NCBI RefSeq assembly: GCF_001005315.1
Contig: NZ_LBMG01000024.1
Coordinates: 1 to 64,000, forward strand
Length of the DNA stretch: 64,000 nt
From: Kordia jejudonensis
Lineage (GTDB): Bacteria > Bacteroidota > Bacteroidia > Flavobacteriales > Flavobacteriaceae
Direction of reading: 5' to 3'
Position 1 is the stretch's first letter. The number at the start of each line of letters is the position of its first letter. Under the pieces are notes generated by a model that made no database searches, was not told where the DNA came from, and worked only from the letters and a program-made list of their open reading frames with translations. The position numbers and the translations under genes were made by a program. Positions 7,855 through 17,650 of this stretch are shown here, in pieces.

Positions 7855-9165
7855 ATGATATTAGCAGCAAGTACATTAGGAACAGTAGTAGCAACAGTAG
7901 CAGCCTTTTTACTAATTACCTTAGTATTGGTTTCTCTATTGTTATTTGTAAAACAAAAATTATCGCCATCAGGTCCAGTAAAAATTACCATTAATGGCGA
8001 GCGAGAAATTGAAGTAGCTTCAGGAAGTACGTTATTATCTACCTTAGGAAGTGAAAAAATATTCTTACCATCAGCTTGTGGTGGTGGTGGAACATGTATT
8101 CAGTGCGAATGCCACGTATTAGAAGGTGGAGGAGAAGCATTGCCTACAGAAGTGCCACACTTTACAAGAAAAGAATTAAAACACGGTGCACGTTTAGCTT
8201 GTCAAGTAAAAGTAAAGCAAGACATGAACATTACAATTCCAGAAGAAGTATTTGGAATTAAAAAGTGGGAAGCTACCGTAGTTCGTAATTACAATGTAGC
8301 ATCATTCATTAAGGAATTCGTTGTTGAAATTCCTGAAGATATGGGATACAAAGCAGGTGGATATATTCAAATAGAAATTCCTCCTTGTGAGATCAAATAT
8401 GAAGACATCGATATCACTGCGCATCCTGAAGAGCATGAAACTCCAGACAAATTCCAAGCAGAATGGGACAAGTTCGGATTATGGCCTTTAGTGATGAAAA
8501 ACAACGAAACTGTAGAGCGTGCATATTCAATGGCTTCATATCCAGCAGAAGGACGCGAAATCATGTTAAACGTTCGTATTGCAACGCCACCATGGGACAG
8601 AGCTAAAAATGCTTGGATGAATGTAAATCCAGGAGTAGCATCATCATACATATTTGCACAGAAACCAGGAGACAAAGTAACAATTTCAGGACCTTACGGT
8701 GAATTCTTCATCAATGAGTCAGAATCTGAAATGTTATACGTTGGTGGTGGAGCAGGAATGGCGCCAATGCGTTCACACCTATATCACTTATTCAAAACCA
8801 TCAAAACAGGTAGAAAAGTTACGTATTGGTATGGAGGACGTTCTAAGCGTGAATTATTCTACATAGATCACTTTAGAGAATTAGAAAGAGATTTTCCTAA
8901 CTTCAAATTCTACATGGCACTTTCTGAGCCATTGGAAGAAGACAACTGGAAAGTTAAAAAAGACATTCACGATGAAGCAGGAGATGGATTCGTGGGATTC
9001 ATTCACAACTGTGTAATCGATAACTACTTAAATCATCACGAAACACCTGAGGATATTGAACTATACTTCTGTGGTCCACCATTAATGAACCAAGCTGTTC
9101 AGAAAATGGGAGAAGATTTCGGAATTCCAGATGAAAATATCCGATTCGATGATTTCGGAGGATAA
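7855..9165 (+). CDS. nqrF: Na+-translocating NADH:quinone reductase subunit F
   Basis: NqrF is the NADH-oxidising entry subunit. From ATG 7855 it is 436 aa; a TTG nine bases upstream overlaps the end of nqrE and is less likely. An N-terminal membrane helix (residues 8-28) is followed by a [2Fe-2S] ferredoxin domain with ligands Cys75, Cys81, Cys84 and Cys116. A ferredoxin-reductase-like FAD/NADH module follows, with RAYSMASYP for FAD, YVGGGAGMAPMRSHL for NADH and the terminal CGPPLMNQAV block. It is the last gene of the tight nqr operon and is followed by a strong terminator. Confidence 0.97.
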   Translation: MILAASTLGTVVATVAAFLLITLVLVSLLLFVKQKLSPSGPVKITINGEREIEVASGSTLLSTLGSEKIFLPSACGGGGTCIQCECHVLEGGGEALPTEVPHFTRKELKHGARLACQVKVKQDMNITIPEEVFGIKKWEATVVRNYNVASFIKEFVVEIPEDMGYKAGGYIQIEIPPCEIKYEDIDITAHPEEHETPDKFQAEWDKFGLWPLVMKNNETVERAYSMASYPAEGREIMLNVRIATPPWDRAKNAWMNVNPGVASSYIFAQKPGDKVTISGPYGEFFINESESEMLYVGGGAGMAPMRSHLYHLFKTIKTGRKVTYWYGGRSKRELFYIDHFRELERDFPNFKFYMALSEPLEEDNWKVKKDIHDEAGDGFVGFIHNCVIDNYLNHHETPEDIELYFCGPPLMNQAVQKMGEDFGIPDENIRFDDFGG

Positions 9166-9190
9166 AATCTAGTATTTAGAATAGATTAAA

Positions 9191-9226
9191 AAAAAGATCG
9201 TTTGCGCAGTAAACGATCTTTTTTTT
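9191..9226 (+). terminator. Rho-independent terminator after nqrF
   Basis: A perfect 13-bp stem (9191-9203 with 9211-9223) encloses a 7-base loop GCGCAGT and runs into a T-tract to 9226. This closes the nqrA-F transcript 25 bp after the nqrF stop. Confidence 0.93.
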
Positions 9227-9312
9227 GTCAGAAATATTGTTAAGATTACAGAAAAGGTTAGTAAAAAAGAATAATCTAGTTATCTTTAAATGCTAAATAC
9301 TCAATCAAAACA

Positions 9313-12087
9313 ATGAAGCATACTATCCCATTTCTACTTTGCTGTTTCTTAGTAGGAATCTCTTTCGCACAAAAAAAAGCAATCACACATGATGACTATG
9401 ATTTATGGAAGAATATCAATAATGTAAAAGTTTCCGAAAATGGAAAACTCATCGTATCTACCATAGAAACAGTAACCAAAAGAGGAGATGGATATCTTGA
9501 AATTTACAATACAGAAACAAAACAAAAAGTCACATACTTCAATGGTGTTTCAAGCAATATATCACAAGATGAAAAATTCGTAATTTTCCAAAAACCAGCA
9601 ACATATGCTGAAAAAAGAACGGAAAAGAAACAGAAAACAAAAGACGAAAATAAAGCGAAAGATGTACTTTACATTTACGATGCAGTCAATAATTTATTAT
9701 ATGATTCTATTCATCGCGTAAAAAAATACAGTCTACCTAAAAAGAATAGTGAGTATATTGTAATTGAAAAATTCAAAAGTAAAAAAGATACTATCAAAGG
9801 CGACAGTTTATCTGCTTGGAAAAATAATTATGCACTTGTATATCATCTCAAAACCAAACAACAAGATACTATTTTTGACATAAAAAGTTTTATACTTCCA
9901 GAAGAAGGGACTACGTTTTATTACACAACCAAAAACAAAAAAAGTAAGAAAAAAGCAAAAGGGATATTTGCCTATAACGTAGCTTTAAAATCAAAAAAAG
10001 TAATTGATACTTCATTATTCGATTACAAAAAACTAAGCGTAAACAAACAAGGAAATCAGCTAGCTTATCTTGCTGATAGAGACTCTGCAAAAACGGATTC
10101 TGTGCCGTTAAAATTGTTCGTATACCGTAAAAATAACATAGTTCCTTTAGTTGAAAATGAAGAATTACGTTTAGGAAAAATGCAGACGCTGAGTGCTAAA
10201 AGCGGTCCTAGATTCTCTGAAAACGGAAAACGATTATACTTTTATTCCAAAATAAAAAGCCTATACAAAAAAGACACAACGCTTCTTGCAGAGGAAATTC
10301 CAGACGTAGATGTTTGGAATTGGAATGATAAAATAACTCAGCCAAGACAAAAAGCACTTGAAGATTCGCTAGAAGAAGAAACACGCTTGTACTATTATGA
10401 CTTAGAAAATGGAAAATATGTTCGGGTTCAAGACGATGTCATTGATAATGTAATAATGAATGACAAATACTCAAACAAGTATGCTTTAGGAATAGATGAC
10501 ACACCATACAAATTAGAAACTTGGTTGGCACGATCTAGAAAAGATTACTATGTCATTGATCTTGAAACTGGAAACAAACGTTTACTATTCAAAAAAACCA
10601 TCACCAGATTAGATATGACGAATGATGGTAAACATGCCGTATATTTTGATTATGATACCAAAAATTGGATGTCTGTCAATCTAAAAACATTAAAAAAGCA
10701 CAACCTTACAAAAGGGATTAACGTTGCTTTTGATGACGAAGATCATGACACACCATCAACTCCTCATTTCTACGGTAACTCTGGACTCGATAAAAATGGA
10801 AACATATTATTAAATGACAAATATGACATTTGGAGCGTTCCTGTCGACGGATCAAAAAAAGCAAAAAATATTACCAAAATTGGAAGAAAACAAAAAATAA
10901 CATTCAGAACACTAAGATTTGATACAGAAAACTATTGGAATGCAGGATATGTAGACAATAAGTTATTTTTAGTAGGATTTGACGAAAAAGTAAAAGCTGA
11001 CGGTATCTATTTTTTAGCTAATGGAAAACTTATTGAAAAAATAAAACCAACGAAAAATATAATATCCAATATTCAAAAGGCGAAGTCCAAAGACATAGTT
11101 GTATACCAAAAGGAAAGTTTTAAAGAGTACGAAGACCTATATCTTACAACGGATAATTTTAAAACAGATAAAAAAATTACAGATGTCAATCCGCATCAAA
11201 AAAACTTCAAATGGGGAACTTCCGAATTGGTTACTTGGAATGCCTATGACGGAACAAAATTAGAAGGAATTGTATACAAACCTGAAAATTTTGATCCTTC
11301 TAAAAAATATCCAATGATTGTATATTTTTATGAAAGAAACTCCGACGGACTCAACCATTACACAGTGCCAAAACCAAGTGCATCTACGGTAAATAAATCC
11401 TATTTGGTAAGCAATGACTACCTAGTGTTCGTGCCTGATATTGTATACAAAACAGGTCAACCAGGAAAAGATGCATACAACTGTGTAATTTCTGGAGTCG
11501 AAGCAATGGAGAAGAAAGGTTATGTAGATAGCAGTCGTATGGCATTGCAAGGACAAAGTTGGGGCGGATATCAAGTAGCATATCTCGTTACAAAAACAAA
11601 CAAATTCAAAGCCGCTATGGCAGGTGCGCCAGTAAGTAACATGACGTCTGCCTACGGAGGAATTCGATGGGGAAGTGGCATGAGTCGTATGTTTCAATAT
11701 GAAAAAACACAAAGTCGTATAGGAAAAACGCTTTGGGAAGGTTTTGATAACTACATTGAAAGTTCTCCTTTATTCAGCCTGCCTAACGTACAAACGCCGT
11801 TATTAATTATGCACAATGATAACGATGGAGCGGTTCCATACTATCAAGGAATTGAATTGTTTATGGGAATGCGACGCTTACGAAAACCAGCTTGGATGCT
11901 CGTCTACAACAATGAAGCGCACAATTTGCGTAAAATGAAAAACAAGCAAGATCTTTCCATACGAATGATGCAATTTTTTGACTACTATCTAAAAGATGCA
12001 CCCGCGCCAATTTGGATGACGAAAGGTGTGCCACGTTCGGAAAAAGGAATTAACTTTGGGTATGATTTAGAAAAAGGAAAGCCTTAA
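9313..12087 (+). CDS. Secreted S9 family prolyl-oligopeptidase-type peptidase
   Basis: The 924-aa protein starts with a signal peptide (IPFLLCCFLVGISFAQ). The N-terminal two thirds form a beta-propeller-like region rich in Lys. The C-terminal alpha/beta-hydrolase domain (about 640-915) carries the catalytic triad: Ser749 in GQSWGGYQ, Asp838 in DNDGAVP and His870 in NEAHNLR. It is probably a periplasmic peptidase releasing di- or oligopeptides; the substrate is unknown. It sits between the nqr terminator and the apbE pair and is transcribed in the same direction. The length fits the large Bacteroidota S9 group. Confidence 0.92.
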   Translation: MKHTIPFLLCCFLVGISFAQKKAITHDDYDLWKNINNVKVSENGKLIVSTIETVTKRGDGYLEIYNTETKQKVTYFNGVSSNISQDEKFVIFQKPATYAEKRTEKKQKTKDENKAKDVLYIYDAVNNLLYDSIHRVKKYSLPKKNSEYIVIEKFKSKKDTIKGDSLSAWKNNYALVYHLKTKQQDTIFDIKSFILPEEGTTFYYTTKNKKSKKKAKGIFAYNVALKSKKVIDTSLFDYKKLSVNKQGNQLAYLADRDSAKTDSVPLKLFVYRKNNIVPLVENEELRLGKMQTLSAKSGPRFSENGKRLYFYSKIKSLYKKDTTLLAEEIPDVDVWNWNDKITQPRQKALEDSLEEETRLYYYDLENGKYVRVQDDVIDNVIMNDKYSNKYALGIDDTPYKLETWLARSRKDYYVIDLETGNKRLLFKKTITRLDMTNDGKHAVYFDYDTKNWMSVNLKTLKKHNLTKGINVAFDDEDHDTPSTPHFYGNSGLDKNGNILLNDKYDIWSVPVDGSKKAKNITKIGRKQKITFRTLRFDTENYWNAGYVDNKLFLVGFDEKVKADGIYFLANGKLIEKIKPTKNIISNIQKAKSKDIVVYQKESFKEYEDLYLTTDNFKTDKKITDVNPHQKNFKWGTSELVTWNAYDGTKLEGIVYKPENFDPSKKYPMIVYFYERNSDGLNHYTVPKPSASTVNKSYLVSNDYLVFVPDIVYKTGQPGKDAYNCVISGVEAMEKKGYVDSSRMALQGQSWGGYQVAYLVTKTNKFKAAMAGAPVSNMTSAYGGIRWGSGMSRMFQYEKTQSRIGKTLWEGFDNYIESSPLFSLPNVQTPLLIMHNDNDGAVPYYQGIELFMGMRRLRKPAWMLVYNNEAHNLRKMKNKQDLSIRMMQFFDYYLKDAPAPIWMTKGVPRSEKGINFGYDLEKGKP

Positions 12088-12145
12088 GAAACGTACTGTA
12101 GATAGGAATTACTCACTAAAATTCTATTACTAAACATATAGACAT

Positions 12146-12153
12146 TATCTTTG
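12146..12153 (+). promoter_or_regulatory. Possible -7 element TATCTTTG upstream of the apbE pair
   Basis: TATCTTTG matches TAnnTTTG. It is 157 bases upstream of the 12310 gene, giving a longish leader. A weaker candidate, TACTTTCG, lies near 12283. Confidence 0.35.
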
Positions 12154-12309
12154 CAAATGATCTAAATCGTATACGGAAACTGGCAAAAATGAATTTGTTC
12201 GGTAAAAAGTGTATTTTGTCGATAATTGTTAAAAAAAATAGTTCAAAAACAAAGTAGATCACTGTAAACTAATACTTTCGCTTGCGTTGGTATAGAATTC
12301 ATATACACT

Positions 12310-12672
12310 ATGGAGAAACTAACAAAACAAGAATTGCATAATCTTGCGATGAACATCGTAGGAAAAGAACTAGAAGAAAAAGGATACGAATTTCTAGCAG
12401 TAAACAGTAAAATCAACAAACATCCCCAATTTGTTTGTATTGATGAAAATAACAAAAAGAAATTTGTACTTGTAAAAGCTGTTATCTATCCAGAAGATCC
12501 AAAAGAATACGATCCTATTTGGATGCAAACATTTAAACAACACGTAGAAAAATTTGAAGCAGAATTATTTTTTGCAGGTGTTGGATTAGGAAATGCAGAC
12601 AATCCTTTAGAAGAAATAGTTAAAAATCAACCATACATATTAGATTATGATGGCTTAATACAAATAACATAA
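12310..12672 (+). CDS. Conserved small protein linked to nqr/apbE, 120 aa
   Basis: A soluble 120-residue protein without a signal peptide. Conserved-looking segments are KKKFVLVKAVIYPEDPKEYD and EAELFFAGVGLGNADNP. Flavobacterial homologues next to apbE are often labelled as an NADH:quinone reductase subunit F, but it has no ferredoxin cysteines and no FAD or NADH domain, so that label would be wrong here. The real nqrF is at 7855. It is only 4 bp upstream of apbE, so the two are probably cotranscribed and may act together in flavin transfer or Nqr assembly; this is inference. Confidence 0.85.
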   Translation: MEKLTKQELHNLAMNIVGKELEEKGYEFLAVNSKINKHPQFVCIDENNKKKFVLVKAVIYPEDPKEYDPIWMQTFKQHVEKFEAELFFAGVGLGNADNPLEEIVKNQPYILDYDGLIQIT

Positions 12673-12676
12673 ATAC

Positions 12677-13702
12677 ATGAAAGCAATTACATTTCCCCTA
12701 TACATGTGTATAGCTTTTTTAGTCGTATCGTGTGGAAAACCACAGAAGGACTCAATCATGCGTGCAAACTCAGGATATGCACTAGGAACTACGTACAATA
12801 TTCAATACGAAGTTTTCAATGAAAAAGATGACTACCAAGATAAAATTGAAAACGTTTTTCATGAAGTAAATCTATCCATTTCAGCATACTTACCAACTTC
12901 CGATATTTCTCGTATCAACAGAGGTGAGAAAGATGTTGTTATTGATGAGTATTTCAAAACGGTATACAATTTCTCAAGAGAAGTCTTTGAAAAAACGGAT
13001 GGTTTCTTTGATCCTAGTGTTGGAGCACTTGTCAATGCATGGGGATTTGGTCCAGAAAAGCCAATCAATAACCTTACTAAAGAACAAGTAGATAGTATAA
13101 TGAAATTTACAGGGTTTGATAAAGTAAGTCTTACCAGTGAAGGGAAAATTGTAAAAGAACATCCATCAATTACATTTGATTTCAATGCACTAGGAAAAGG
13201 ATATGCTATAGACCTCATAGGAAAAATGTTTGATGAAAATGGTGTGAAAAATTACATCATTGAAGTTGGTGGCGAAATCTTAACAAGAGGAAAAAATACC
13301 AAAAAAGTAAAAAAATGGACCGTAGCTATAGACAGTCCTATTCAAGATGAAGATGAACGTAAATATATAGAACTAATTGCCCTAGAAAATAGAGCCATGG
13401 CAACTTCTGGAAACTACCGAAAATTTAGAATCGATCCAGAAACAGGCGATTACTATGTACACATCCTAAATGCAAAAACAGGATATCCAATGAAAAACAA
13501 TGTGCTTAGTGTTTCTGTTATTGCTGAAAACTGTATGAAAGCAGACGCATACGCTACAGCATTTATGGTAATGCCGTATGAAAAAACAAAAGATTTACTA
13601 AGTAAACTAACGGATGTTGATGCGTACATTGTAAGTAGAGACCAATACGGAAACATTCAAAAATACACTACAAAAGGTTTTCAAGACCTAATTATTCCAT
13701 AA
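12677..13702 (+). CDS. apbE: FAD:protein FMN transferase (ApbE), lipoprotein
   Basis: ApbE transfers FMN from FAD to Thr/Ser of target proteins such as NqrB and NqrC in the periplasm, using Mg2+. The 341-aa protein has a lipoprotein signal (FPLYMCIAFLVVSC, lipid-acceptor Cys19). The ApbE hallmarks follow: DPSVGALVNAWGFGP, TFDFNALGKGYAIDLI, VEVGGEILTRG, RAMATSGNYRKF and HILNAKTGYP. The nearby nqrC motif AGATITG is a classical ApbE target. It is separated from nqrF by the S9 peptidase gene and is paired with the small gene 4 bp upstream. Confidence 0.96.
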   Translation: MKAITFPLYMCIAFLVVSCGKPQKDSIMRANSGYALGTTYNIQYEVFNEKDDYQDKIENVFHEVNLSISAYLPTSDISRINRGEKDVVIDEYFKTVYNFSREVFEKTDGFFDPSVGALVNAWGFGPEKPINNLTKEQVDSIMKFTGFDKVSLTSEGKIVKEHPSITFDFNALGKGYAIDLIGKMFDENGVKNYIIEVGGEILTRGKNTKKVKKWTVAIDSPIQDEDERKYIELIALENRAMATSGNYRKFRIDPETGDYYVHILNAKTGYPMKNNVLSVSVIAENCMKADAYATAFMVMPYEKTKDLLSKLTDVDAYIVSRDQYGNIQKYTTKGFQDLIIP

Positions 13703-13859
13703 CACTTTCCATTTCATAATATTCTATTAGAAGCTGTTTTTTCTTTAAAAAAATGAGCTAAAATGGTTGGCTTTTATAGCAAGTATCTTGTTTAATGAAA
13801 ACGTCTAAAAGTTACCATAAAGCGCGGCTACATCGAATTCAAAATGTAAATCACAAAAA

Positions 13860-13959
13860 TGTTAATTAAGGTTTAAAACTACTATAAGTGAGGTTTTTAT
13901 ATAAATGATACTTGTAAAATAAAAGTACCTTGTAAGCGTAACTTTTTAAAAATAAGATC
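13860..13959 (+). promoter_or_regulatory. Upstream region shared with the lipoprotein gene at 23921
   Basis: The block GTTAATTAAGGTTTAAAA near 13860, then AGGTTTTT, then AAATAAAAGTAC near 13918, recurs in the same order before the gene at 23921 (near 23829, 23862 and 23888). The spacing to the ATG is similar. No classical TAnnTTTG is obvious, so it may be a regulatory site or 5' leader rather than the core promoter. Confidence 0.5.
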
Positions 13960-14211
13960 ATGAAAAAAAAGAACTTAACTCACAAAGAGCTCAAGCTAAA
14001 CAAAAAAGTAGTATCTAGTCTTTCCGTAAAAGATTTAAAAGGAGGAACCTTAGGACTTTCTAACTTTGCTGATGCCGACACAAATTGCGGTGCGCTAACG
14101 GGAACATGTCAAACAGCACTTGGCTGTCCATACACAAATACATGTCCTCCAACCGAATTATGCATCAGAACGATCTCATGTCAACCAAATGGCATCTGTG
14201 GTTTAGGCTAA
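13960..14211 (+). CDS. Cys-rich class I lanthipeptide-type precursor peptide
   Basis: An 83-aa peptide with a Lys-rich leader (MKKKNLTHKELKLNKKVVSS, then a Leu) ending in Gly28-Gly29. This matches the Bacteroidota GG-type leader family annotated as class I lanthipeptide or natural-product precursors. The core (residues 30-83) has seven cysteines in GC, TC, LC and IC contexts and many Thr/Ser, suitable for thioether rings or disulfides. A close paralogue follows at 14261. No LanB, LanC, radical SAM or peptidase-containing ABC transporter gene is in the window, so modification and export would need genes elsewhere. Family call good; final product unknown. Confidence 0.8.
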   Translation: MKKKNLTHKELKLNKKVVSSLSVKDLKGGTLGLSNFADADTNCGALTGTCQTALGCPYTNTCPPTELCIRTISCQPNGICGLG

Positions 14212-14260
14212 AAACATATATCATCTTAGAAACAATTATTAACTATAAATATATATTGTC

Positions 14261-14530
14261 ATGAAAAAAAAGAATTTAAAAAACAGTGGATTGAAACTAA
14301 ACAAAAATGTAGTCTCTAGTTTAAAATCAGGAACTTTAACAGGCGGCGGAACAAACTCTTGTTTTCAATATGCTGATACAAGATGTGCAGATACTATAGG
14401 TTGCGGTTTTACAAATAACTGTCCGTCAAATGGATGTCCAACAAATGCGTGTCCGACAAACGGTTGTCCACCACAAACAAATGGTTGTCCTTTCATTTCA
14501 CAATCTTGCCCAGATTTAGGAATTTGCTAA
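14261..14530 (+). CDS. Cys-rich lanthipeptide-type precursor with CPxNx ladder
   Basis: This 89-aa paralogue of the 13960 peptide has the same leader pattern (MKKKNL, GLKLNKNVVSSL) and Gly28-Gly29-Gly30. The core contains ten cysteines. Between about residues 51 and 75 a five-residue unit repeats: CPSNG, CPTNA, CPTNG, then CPPQTNG and CP. The even spacing suggests a regular cross-linked rod or metal-binding ladder, but no ligand or ring pattern can be proved. It lies 49 bp after the first peptide and is followed by a terminator, so the two probably share a transcript. Confidence 0.8.
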   Translation: MKKKNLKNSGLKLNKNVVSSLKSGTLTGGGTNSCFQYADTRCADTIGCGFTNNCPSNGCPTNACPTNGCPPQTNGCPFISQSCPDLGIC

Positions 14531-14554
14531 GAAAATAACATCTAATCATTCATT

Positions 14555-14595
14555 AAAAACGGCTTTTAGTACACGGTGCTAAAGGTCGTTTTTTT
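14555..14595 (+). terminator. Terminator after the two precursor peptides
   Basis: AAAACG and CTTTTAG on the left pair with CTAAAG and CGTTTT on the right around a loop with ACACGGTG, followed by a T-run. The stem has an internal mismatch. It lies 25 bp after the second peptide stop. Confidence 0.75.
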
Positions 14596-14707
14596 ATTCA
14601 CATACACATAAAATCATTGTTTTTACAAGTTGAAAATGCACTTTCAGCAGAAAAAGAAGTTATAGATTATTAAAAATTGTAGTTTTGGTAGTTATAATTC
14701 AAGACAA

Positions 14708-17650
14708 TTGATAAAAAAAATACTGCATTTACTTCTACTATTTCACGTCTGTATTGTATTTGGACAGCATCCGATTTACACACAATTTTCAGAAAAAGAT
14801 GGTTTGCCCGATATCGAATTTTATAACCTAATGGAAGATAGTAAAGGTTTTATTTGGCTCGCAGCCGATAAAGGATTTTACAGATATGACGGAAATCAAT
14901 TCAAACTATTTACCAACAAAGAAAAAAGAGGACTCTCTGTATTTGAACCTAATGAAGATCATTTAGGACGTGTTTGGTGCTGCAATATCACAGGACAATT
15001 CTTTTACGTGAAAAATGATAAACTCGTAACATTTGTAGATTTAGGCAAAAAAATCAATTGGCAACTTGGGAGTTTTATTGTTACAAAAGAACACTTGCTT
15101 GTATTCACTCCTCAATACGCATATAAAATTTCTTTAGCGACGAAAAAAATTGAAAAAAGCGCTCATCTAAGCAATCAGTCGCTTGGAAATCCTTATCGAA
15201 TTAAAGATAAAATATATATAACGGTACACAATACGATTACCGTGTTAGATTTAAATCTCAACATACTCAATCAAATTACTTCGGAAAAAATTGAAGATGA
15301 TTTATTGAACAGTATGATTGGAAGAACCACAATTTCCGGATACAAAGGGCGCACATATTTACAATTTACAGACAACAAGGCGCAATCCAACTTATATATA
15401 TTTGATGTAAACTCAGGACAATACGATAAAGTAGTACTAGAAGAAGAACTACAAAAAAGCCACATTGTCTCCATAAGCTTTTACAAAAATATAATGTTTT
15501 TTTGTACATATAGCGGACTTTGGTTGTATACGGTACAAGCTGATGGTACCATAAACTACAAAAACAGGTATTTCGAAAATCAATACGCAACCAAAATACA
15601 TATAGATAAAAGTAAAAACTATTGGGTAACTACCTTGCGAAATGGCGTCTTTGTAATTCCGAACATAAATAATTTTACCTACAAATTCCCCAATGGAATA
15701 GAAGACTTTAAGTGTATAGAAAAAATAAATGACGATGTGTTTTTTTACGGAACATCTGATGGAAAAGCTGGTTTTTACAACATGAAAACCAACGTAACTG
15801 AGGAAATTCTTTTAAAGGACAATACCGCAATAACGTCAGCTTCATTCGATAAAAAACAACAATTACTGTACATAAGTCAACAAAATACGGCAACCATATA
15901 TAACATTCAGACAAAAACATCTACAACAAGTGAAGCGTTTATTAACAGTCGTACCATTTCGTACATTGACACAAATACATATTTCTATACCAATTATCGC
16001 GGCGCAGTCAAAATAAAAGACGATAAAGAAGTATTGCGTATTGGCAAATTACGTGCGTATCTAGGCTTTCATGACAGCATAAGTAAAAACAGTTACGTTT
16101 CTTACGTTGATAACTTAATGAAATATGATGCTGATTTTAACGAAAAAAAAATTCGTTACAAAGGCAAAGGAATCAACGCAACAGGAATTACAAGAACAGA
16201 CAACGGAATTATTTGGATTTCTACGTTTAAAGATGGCATATACGGAATAAAAAATGATAGTGTCATTACAAGTTACACCACGGAAAATGGACTTATTTCC
16301 AACTTCACACAAAAAATAAAAGGACACAAAAACGAACTGTGGATTGTTACCAACAAAGGAATTCAGCTACTAAATATAAAAACAGAAAAATTTAAAACGC
16401 TCACAAAAAGTGATGGAATCAATACATATCTAATCAGTGGAATTATTCCGTTTAAAAATAATGTTGTTTTTGCTACCAACAAAGGCATCTTTTCCATTGA
16501 TCGTAAAACGGCTTTCAGCAGGAGAGCCAAACCTGAAATTTACTTTACAGGAATTCAAATCAACGAAAAAGACACGATAATTCAAGAAACATATGCATTG
16601 CCACATTTTCAAAATGCGGTAAAACTAAGTTTTAACTCCAACGGTTTTCGATCAAAAGAACACATTCGCTACAAAAGTAGATTGCTCGGATTTAATGAAA
16701 ATTGGATTCCTGTAGATGAAGGAATCGACTTTGTAAAGTACAATAGTTTGCCTGTTGGAAACTATACCTTTCAAGTAAAAGCGACATCGAGTTCATTGGC
16801 AGGCGAATCCGAAATAACAGCAATTGATATTGCCATAAAAAGTCCTTTTTGGAAACGTACTTGGTTTGTGTTAAGTATGGTCTTATTAATTGTAATATTA
16901 ATCATTCTCTACTATAAAAATGTGCTTAAAAAACGCGATAAGCAAAAAAATAAAGAACTTGAAAAACTAGCACAAGAGCGTGAACTGGTATTTCTAAAGC
17001 TCGAAAACTTACGTTCGCAGATGAATCCGCATTTTATTTTCAATGCGTTGAATTCAATTCAGGAATACATCATTCTCAACAAAAAAAATCTAGCCAGTGA
17101 TTACTTGGGGAAATTTGCCGATTTAATTCGCACCTACTTACATCACAGTAACAAAGGAGTAATTTCACTACAAGATGAAATAGACTGTTTGGAAATGTAT
17201 CTAGAATTGGAAGAACTGCGCTTTGAAGACAAACTCATCTATTCCATTCAAATTGATAAAGAAGTTGATTCGGAAGCAATTTCCATTCCTACAATGCTGA
17301 TTCAACCATATGTGGAAAATGCGTTGAAGCACGGTTTATTACACAAAAAGGACAATCGGAAACTGCATATTAGACTTACTGCTTCGCCTCAAAACGATAC
17401 CGTAATATGTACAATTGAAGACAATGGTGTTGGAAGAGAAAAAGCATTAGCAATCAAACAAAAGAAAGATAAAATACACAAATCATTTGGAACGCAAGCA
17501 ACACAAGATCGTTTGGATTTACTCAATCATGGTAAAGAAAAGCAAATAGGAGTTTCCATAGAAGATTTACACAATCAAACCACGCAAGAACCAAACGGAA
17601 CAAAAGTTATCATTACCATTCCGATCACAAAAATAAAAAATAACCGATGA
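14708..17650 (+). CDS. LytS-type sensor histidine kinase with beta-propeller sensor
   Basis: A 980-aa membrane sensor. A signal peptide (ILHLLLLFHVCIVFGQ) precedes a periplasmic two-component-regulator propeller with repeated FIWLAADKGFYRYDG-like blades (about 25-620), a Y_Y_Y domain (about 630-715) and one membrane helix (about 718-740). The cytoplasmic His_kinase domain has phospho-acceptor His775 in MNPHFIFN. The ATPase domain shows QPYVENALKHG and EDNGVGREKA. The frame starts at TTG 14708; a stop 43 bases upstream excludes an earlier ATG, and the TTG preserves the signal peptide. Its last four bases overlap the response-regulator ATG. Confidence 0.92.
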   Translation: MIKKILHLLLLFHVCIVFGQHPIYTQFSEKDGLPDIEFYNLMEDSKGFIWLAADKGFYRYDGNQFKLFTNKEKRGLSVFEPNEDHLGRVWCCNITGQFFYVKNDKLVTFVDLGKKINWQLGSFIVTKEHLLVFTPQYAYKISLATKKIEKSAHLSNQSLGNPYRIKDKIYITVHNTITVLDLNLNILNQITSEKIEDDLLNSMIGRTTISGYKGRTYLQFTDNKAQSNLYIFDVNSGQYDKVVLEEELQKSHIVSISFYKNIMFFCTYSGLWLYTVQADGTINYKNRYFENQYATKIHIDKSKNYWVTTLRNGVFVIPNINNFTYKFPNGIEDFKCIEKINDDVFFYGTSDGKAGFYNMKTNVTEEILLKDNTAITSASFDKKQQLLYISQQNTATIYNIQTKTSTTSEAFINSRTISYIDTNTYFYTNYRGAVKIKDDKEVLRIGKLRAYLGFHDSISKNSYVSYVDNLMKYDADFNEKKIRYKGKGINATGITRTDNGIIWISTFKDGIYGIKNDSVITSYTTENGLISNFTQKIKGHKNELWIVTNKGIQLLNIKTEKFKTLTKSDGINTYLISGIIPFKNNVVFATNKGIFSIDRKTAFSRRAKPEIYFTGIQINEKDTIIQETYALPHFQNAVKLSFNSNGFRSKEHIRYKSRLLGFNENWIPVDEGIDFVKYNSLPVGNYTFQVKATSSSLAGESEITAIDIAIKSPFWKRTWFVLSMVLLIVILIILYYKNVLKKRDKQKNKELEKLAQERELVFLKLENLRSQMNPHFIFNALNSIQEYIILNKKNLASDYLGKFADLIRTYLHHSNKGVISLQDEIDCLEMYLELEELRFEDKLIYSIQIDKEVDSEAISIPTMLIQPYVENALKHGLLHKKDNRKLHIRLTASPQNDTVICTIEDNGVGREKALAIKQKKDKIHKSFGTQATQDRLDLLNHGKEKQIGVSIEDLHNQTTQEPNGTKVIITIPITKIKNNR

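Noticed and set aside
13960-14530. Metallothionein identity for the Cys-rich peptides
   Set aside because: The conserved Lys-rich leader with Gly-Gly argues for a processed precursor; CxC and CxxC clusters typical of metallothioneins are few.
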